Of a stretch of 64,000 nucleotides of DNA, positions 57,901 through 64,000 are shown in pieces. The notes beneath the pieces were generated by a model. The model was not told the DNA's origin. It saw only the letters and a program-made list of their open reading frames with translations, and did not search any database. Source of the stretch: Rhizoclosmatium globosum (taxonomy: Eukaryota > Chytridiomycota > Chytridiomycetes > Chytridiales > Chytriomycetaceae); contig MCGO01000009.1 of the NCBI GenBank assembly GCA_002104985.1, positions 620,001-684,000 of the forward strand, given 5' to 3'. Every line of letters starts with the position of its first letter. Position 1 is the stretch's first letter. A program made the translations under genes and the position numbers.

Positions 57901-60900
57901 TACCAGGTCGATTCAATTTGACAGAGAGACGTTCCTTCAAAACGTAGTCCTCCAATTCATCCAAAAAGAAATGTGAGACCCCAGATTCACTGAAATACTC
58001 GTAAATCTCTCCAAACAAGAGCTCTTCATCATGAATCATCAAGCACGTTCTGAAACTAGTAGAAGCCAAATCTCGAACAAAAGCAAAGTCATGTGATGAC
58101 ATTTCAAAGTCCGTATTGGAGAGCGTCATTGATACATATGTTGAGATTATCTGTGCCAAAAATGCTCCAACTACTTGCTCGCGGGCTTCAGGTTCAGTGG
58201 GAAGTCCAGAAACCGCATTCAACGCCGACCCATCATAAAAGCCAGATGCCATTTCAATAGCTTGTTTATAGCTTCCAGATTTGACCAAGTTCGTCAGCCT
58301 GTCATTCCAATTCAGGAGTCCAGCAACTTCCATTGAGTTCAATCCCTAACAGTATGGAGTTAGTACAGGCCCCACTACAAAAAACAACAACAAATAACAA
58401 GAAACCCCTACCAAAATAAACAGACGTCCTTTGTAACTCCGAAAGTTGTGAAAATATGCCATCTCCGGCTTCACACCTACTTTTTCCAACTCTTTTGAAA
58501 ACACATTATGAAACAGGATCGACTTTGTCTTTACACTGCACCGCTCCAATTCCCGCATTCGCGAAACATCAAATACAATCACATTCTCCTGGCTCGTCAA
58601 GAACCCAACAACATTGAAATTAATCCAATGAGATGCAACGATTTTCTCATCGGATTTCCAGGTTCCTACTTCACGTACTTCGAACTCGGGCTTTCCGGAA
58701 TTGGGTCCACGTTCAACATCGGTTTGGGGGACTTGCGCTTCTAAGAGTAGGTATATTGTCACGTGTTTTCCAAATGTGCAGACTAATGCTGGGGATGTCA
58801 TTGTATTCCCAGAGGTCAGGGACGGTCTCCAAGCTAACGACGCACATGTGAAGCCGTTGCGTGAATCACTGGATTGAGTCTTTTGGAGTGAGAATTTGTG
58901 GAAGACGGAGGGTGTGGGTCGGAGTCGCATTAAGGAGAGGCGGAAAGGTGTGATGACGGCGACTATTCGTGCTGTATCTGTTGGGTGTGATTTTTGGGCT
59001 CGTGGTAAAGGTAACATGGAGTATATGGGTTGATTTCCGGCCAGTTGGGTGGATGTTATGGATGATAAGATCATCATATTCGTTATTGAATGGTAGAATG
59101 CACTTCCCTGAAATTACATGGTGAGTAAAACGTGTGTGTTGGGGAAATGGGGTCGGCTGGAATACCTCGTTATCGGCGGAAATCAAATCGTTTTTGGAGC
59201 CCACAAAGGCGAGGTGGACAATCTTTGCATTTTTTAGATGACCGCGTTTTGGGCCCGTGTCTTCTTCGCCTTCCGTATTCGCGGTATTTCGAGCCAGAGG
59301 CAGAATCGTCTTCAACGCCTTCTTTTGAACAATATCCCAAAGAATGATAGCTCCACATGCGTAGCCAGATGCAATCTTTGAGTGGTCCAATGAAATAGCA
59401 AGGGATGTAACCGCTCCAAAGTCGGTTGCTGGAATAATATGATGAGTACTTGTAAAAAAAACAATAGAAATCTAAGAGGGCAACACACCTGTTGCCAAAT
59501 CTCCTAAAACAACTTTCATATTCTGCGATAACTCATACACCAGAATCATGGATCGGGAAGTTCCAATAGCAATGACACCAGCAACCTATGGACAAAAAGC
59601 CCGACATAAGCAACCAAGATCCAGAGATCCAGCAATCAATTACCGTGAAAACTGTAGGGCTTCCAAACTTTTGGATTGTTGAGTTTGAAAACAAATCTTT
59701 TGATAACGTGCCAAGCAATGTCCATTTGAACACGTCATTTGTTTCGCTGATTCCTCCACCAAACGTGCCATTTGTACGATTTCCGTGCAGTGCTGCTGCA
59801 GCTGTACCATTTTTGAAAGTTGGGACTGTGTTGGATATGATACTTGATGTTCGTGAATTACGCTTTTCGATTGGTACGAGTGTGGAAGACATTCGTTGTC
59901 GAAGTTGAGAGGGAATAGGATGGGGTTGTTGAATGGATGATGAAGTTGCAGAGGATATTGATGAGGGGCTAGGAATATATGTAGGCATTGGGCGAGATAA
60001 AGACGGGCGATCAATAGCATGCTCATGCTCAGAATAAATAGATTCCTGATTGAAATCAGAGTCAGTTCAATAGGTTGGGATGCATTGGTATTCGATTACA
60101 GTTGTACTCATCACATTGGAGGATATTGACGTTGAGTCGTCGTCATTCAGAATGTTTTCGACTCGAAGGAATTCAGCTACAGAAAAAAAAGGTGTTACAA
60201 AAGACTGTTTCATGGAGGACTGCAAGTGGTCGAGGAGTGACGAACCATTTGTCCCACGGAATTGTTCACAAAGAGAAATCTCGAATTCAATACGATCCAG
60301 TAAGTCCTTCATTCGATAATATAGTTCGTTACTGATGGCAGGATGCTCCTGTATCGTGTGTTGGTTTGACGAGACAGATTCACGAGAAGATACAGATCGC
60401 CGCTTCTCTTCCCACCAATCAAGAACATTGACGCGTAGAGACGAGAGTTTCGATATTGTCGATTCAATAGTGAATTGTGACGCGAGAACAAGGGTATCTT
60501 CGTCAATGGTAATCTGTTTGAGCCTCGATTCAAGTGATGTAATTGAAGTAGCGACAGGGATGGCAGGCTGATTTGCATCCAGTTGGGCTGAATGCGGGGC
60601 TAAAGACGAGAGTCAGTGTTTGGGTTGATGCAGGCAGGTAAAAAGGGAGACATGTAGTGTACCGGATGCGGCTGAGGAGCTTTGGGAAAGGAGATTATTA
60701 AAACAGGAATGCATTCTACGACGGTAAAGGCACTTACAGAGCCGAATCGTTGCTCAGGAGTAAGACGCCGTGTTCGTTGTGGCTGTGAGAGTCGGATGGA
60801 GGCAGAGCCGGTTGGTGTTGGTGCTGGTTGAGTGAGAGTGACAGGGACAGAGACGCGGTGGTGGTGGCAGAGGATTCATCTGATTCTTCGGAAACAATCT

Positions 60901-60951
60901 TTGTCTTTGCTCTTGTTTTTGCAGACTGAGTTGCAGGCAGCAGCGACTTGC

Positions 60952-60987
<36 letters not shown>

Positions 60988-61087
60988 CGTCGCTGCTCAA
61001 CACCGCCTCGGCCCACGCAGCTCCAGCAGCAACATCGAACATGTCGGCCATTTGAACCGACGATGAATTCTGCAGTGGTGAATCCAT
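54922..61087 (-). CDS. VPS8: CORVET subunit Vps8
   Basis: Nine exons (61087-60738, 60679-60663, 60599-60100, 60045-59644, 59585-59489, 59428-59166, 59107-58412, 58345-55166, 55116-54922) sum to 5700 nt, 1899 residues. The N-terminus is disordered with an Asp-Asn run. A WD40-like propeller follows (about 440-770: SLAISLDHSKIASGYACGAI, IVHLAFVGSKNDLISADNEG). A long helical solenoid begins GLNSMEVAGLLNWNDRL. A C-terminal RING-type finger (about 1710-1775: CGVCRRLLH, ECRHVFHERC, YWCVVC) comes before the tail. Vps8 is the Rab5-binding subunit of CORVET, which tethers early endosomes. The protein is longer than yeast or human Vps8 because of the N-terminal part. Exon 2 is a 17-nt micro-exon. Divergent from katanin p80 by 96 bp. 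Confidence 0.92.
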
Positions 61088-61183
61088 ACTAGGAGTGCTA
61101 GTAGTTTGGTGGTTGGTGGTAGGTGGTTGGTGGTTGCTGGTTGCTGGGTTGGGGATTCTTCTCAGTCGAAATCCAAACTTGAA
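61088..61183. promoter_or_regulatory. 96-bp divergent promoter, VPS8 / KATNB1
   Basis: Short spacer between opposite start codons, dominated by repeats of TGGTTGG and TGGTGG type on the + strand. No TATA box. Confidence 0.55.
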
Positions 61184-64000
61184 ATGTCTGCACCTGGTGC
61201 TGTGGCCGCAAAGATCCGTGCGTTCTCCACCTTTCTTCCAAATCCATCCTATTCTCTTTCTTGCATGGCATCGCACGAGCCCTCTTTCTCGCTCTCTCGC
61301 TCTCTCGCTCTCTCGTTCTTGCTTGCTAAACAAACTACCAACGAAACAGATGACGTCTACCACGCGTCGGCCTCGCACGCAACCTGTCTACGCATTGGTC
61401 CAAAGTCTGGGAAGGTGATGGTGTCTGGCTCAGAGGACGGCATTGTATCGCTGTGGGCTCTAGGTCGCACTAGTCCTGTTCTGGTGAGCATTCCCCCCCG
61501 GTGCTTTCTCAGCTGCGGTGGAAAGCCGAGTCAAAGCATTCCATTCCTTTCACTGCCAAACTCCATCAATCTTGCTACTGCTTTATGACACTATTCTCAA
61601 AGTTCCATCGAATTGTAACTCAAAGTAAAGACACGAATGTTTGGATCGGACACATTCAAACCCAAACCTACTTTGATCCACCAGCGTCAGACACAGCTGA
61701 ATCGATCCTATATTGCATTATGTTCAACAGGATTCCACATTGTCCCTCCTATCGCATTCCCCTTTCTCAATTGTAAAACCAACACTCATTCTCACTCCAA
61801 ATCAAATACCCATGTTAGACTCTTCCCGGCCATGCAAGCTCAATCACAGCACTTGCAATCGACTGTCTCGAAGATTACACTGTCGTGGGTTGCGCGAGTG
61901 GTCCAATCAAACTATGGGACCTCCAGCAAGCAAAAGTCGCTCGAACTCTTTCAGGCGCTCATCGCGAAGCTACAACTGCTATCGAATATCACCCCTTTGG
62001 TGACTTTTTTGTTAGTGGAGGCACTGAGGCTGTCGTTAAAGTCTGGGATGTCAAGAAGAAGGCTAGCATACAGACGTATTCGAGTGTGAAGGGTGGGGGT
62101 GGGGCTGTCGAAGTCATTCGTGTCACTCCTGATGGTCGATGGATTGCGAGTGGTTGGGAAGATGGAAGTGTCAAGGTTTGTTTTTTGGATATCTCCCATA
62201 ACTTCACTCTTCATACTCACGACACAACAACAACACAACAATACAACCAGATTTGGGATATGACTGCTGGAAAATTGCTAAAGACGTTCACGGACTCGGC
62301 AACTCCAGTTGTTTGCATTACCTTCAGCCCATTTGAATTTATCATGGCTGTTGGATACACGGATGGACGCGTGTGGTTCTATGATCTGGAATCCTTTACG
62401 GTGCTCAGTGCAACAGATGTTCTCAAGACTGTCCCAAAATGTGTCGAGTTTCATAAAGGTGGGAAAGAAGTGATTATTGCATGTCAAGACTCGATTCAGG
62501 TAGACGCCACATTTGCCCATCTTCTCTATTTCTTTCGCCCATAACTAAATCCTTTCATCAAGGTCTGGTCCTGGGACCCGCTTGTAAGACATGATGCTGT
62601 TGCAGTCAACTGGCCAAATATTGCTGAAATTCGTTCCCTGGAAGACAACAAACTTGTCGGTGCTTCATTAGATCAAAATATGGTCGGAATATGGGGCATT
62701 AAAGTGGATGTAAGTGCTTTTTTGATTCTGTATTGTACAAATGTGTGACGGTCGAAACCAGAGGTTGAAACCCTACAAAACCACACTTCATCCCAATTCA
62801 CATGAGCCACCTCCAGAAACACATGGTAATGCCTTAACTCTTTAATCTTGCTCGTCACGTCACCACTGATTTTACCTGCAGTAGCGCCTCCTGCACCGCC
62901 GTCCAAAGCCGAGCCCCCTTTGTCAGCACCTCCAAAGTCTGTCCTTGAGGCACAACCAAACATTCCCTCTCGAAACATTACACCGAGTGCTAGTCGCGAC
63001 AACCTAGCTCAACATCAACGTGAAACATCAGCGCCTCGGCCAAACTCTGTCCAACGAATTCAACCAATGTCTCAGCCTCCAATAACAAAACGTTCTTCCT
63101 TTGTTGGAACAAGCGGCGGAGAAACTCCTCTTAATCTGGATATCACAAAGTTCACCCAGGTCTAGTTAAAAATTTTTTTCTCCTCTTTCGAAGCGCCACA
63201 CACACTGACACTGTCGAACAAAAAAACAGACGGGCAAGAAACGGGTCTCCCCTGTTATGCAGCATGCGTCTGCATCTGGTTCTGGGTCAACTACTCCAGA
63301 TGCGCTGAGTCCCACGTCTGAAAACGAGCTCCTAACTGCGCTTGGTCTGCGAAATGCTAGTATGACGTCGATTTTGCGGGAGCGACTTTCTGTGTTGCAA
63401 GAAATCAGAGCTGTTTGGGATGAGACGAATGTGCGGCCGGCTGTTGAGCGGATGGTGGAGTGTCGCAACAGTGGTGTGTGGATTGATATGTTGAGACTGA
63501 TGAATCGACGGGCAAAGGTGTTCACGCTTGATGTTGCGATTCTGTTGCTTCCACTGTTGAATGAGTTGTTGTTTGAAGTGTATGAAGAGTTGAGTGTTGA
63601 TATTCTTGGTCATTTCATGAATTAACACTCATTTCTTGACAACTAGCTATATTGTGGAAGCTTGCAATACTATCAAACTGCTTTGTAAAAGTTTCGGGCC
63701 GTTGATTCTGCAACAATTGGGGAACTCGTTTTCCTCACCAGGGATTGACATTTCGCGTGAAGACAGGTTCGGATTTTTGAAAATCCCTGTATTATTTTTC
63801 ATCTTTCTGGAAGTGATGGTTGCCTCTTTTCGCGCCGCAATCTGTTTTATGATGGAATTCATTGCTGACTAACTTTCATTAGGCAACGGAAATGTGTGTT
63901 GTGTTACCAGAAACTCAAAGATATTCAACTGACACTGAGTGATTTGACTCGGTCTGCTGGAAGAGTTGGAGCAAGCGTGAGAGAAACGCTGGTGGAGTTG
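61184..64000 (+). CDS. KATNB1: Katanin p80 subunit B1 (partial, runs off the window)
   Basis: Ten exons seen (61184-61217, 61350-61483, 61819-62175, 62251-62499, 62563-62709, 62762-62825, 62882-63159, 63230-63588, 63647-63766, 63893 to the edge), about 616 residues. WD40 repeats cover about residues 10-305: VMVSGSEDGIVSLW, GCASGPIKLWDL, GDFFVSGGTEAVVKVWD and WIASGWEDGSVKIWD. A disordered Pro/Ser linker follows, then the con80 domain (ILRERLSVLQEIRAVW, VFTLDVAILLLPLLNELL). Con80 binds the severing ATPase p60 and targets the complex to microtubules and, in flagellated cells, to basal bodies. The 132-nt first intron is stop-free and in frame; splicing it is preferred because it restores the family's N-terminus. 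The 3' end is missing. Confidence 0.92.

Noticed and set aside
60184..60206. Apparent GTAACA...TAG mini-intron inside VPS8
   Set aside because: It would be only about 24 nt, too short to splice, and removing it breaks the frame. The sequence is coding (FVTPFFSVAEFL).

Overview
This window is nuclear DNA of an early-diverging, probably zoosporic (chytrid-like) fungus. The genes are intron-rich, with mostly 45-100 nt GT-AG introns, packed on both strands, and almost all are single-copy eukaryotic housekeeping genes. The fungal assignment rests on a Caf120/Skg3-like PH protein, a WSC-like domain, a mitochondrial Dss1-type RNase II and Tma46/Tsr4/Dbp4 orthologues. The zoosporic leaning rests on a katanin p80 (KATNB1-type) gene with its con80 domain, which many non-flagellated fungi lack. 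No tRNA, rRNA, transposon or CRISPR array was seen. All gene models were built by hand from reading frames and splice sites; for each complete multi-exon gene the exon lengths sum to a multiple of three.

Left part (1-17 kb): a mitochondrial PPR-like protein (-), prohibitin-2 (-) divergent from the DEAD-box helicase Dbp4/DDX10 (+), a tandem pair of paralogous two-RRM proteins (+) with the same exon pattern, and two low-complexity proteins (+) of unknown function. Middle (17-38.6 kb): an uncharacterised 1247-residue protein with a very acidic N-terminus (+), a Mn-type cation diffusion facilitator (-), a coiled-coil FYVE protein (-), a long Caf120/Skg3-like tandem PH protein (+) ending tail-to-tail with the mitochondrial exoribonuclease Dss1 (-), then an RRM/RanBP2-finger protein with a degenerate DEDDh exonuclease fold (-) sharing a 61-bp divergent promoter with ZC3H15/Tma46 (+).

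The most distinctive region is 38.6-51.2 kb. A GT61 glycosyltransferase of POMGNT2-like layout (membrane anchor, catalytic domain, C-terminal FNIII-like domain) lies 159 bp upstream, on the same strand, of a 15-exon gene for a predicted 3053-residue secreted protein. That protein has a signal peptide, WSC-like domain, beta-propeller lectin-like repeats, five Cys-rich repeats, plant-type LRRs (three encoded one per exon), about 2000 residues of almost pure Ser/Thr, and a C-terminal chitin-binding module of CBM5/12 type. It looks like a wall- or chitin-anchored mucin-like adhesin. A glycosyltransferase next to such a dense O-glycosylation target suggests, but does not prove, an enzyme-substrate pair.

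Right part (51-64 kb): mitochondrial ribosomal protein uS11 (-), a divergent calmodulin with all four EF loops altered (-), Tsr4/PDCD2 (+), the CORVET subunit Vps8 (-) with a 17-nt micro-exon, and katanin p80 (+), which runs off the right edge. RNA metabolism dominates the gene set (Dbp4, Dss1, Tsr4, Tma46, the RRM pair, the pseudo-exonuclease). Vps8 and the FYVE protein both belong to early-endosome biology.
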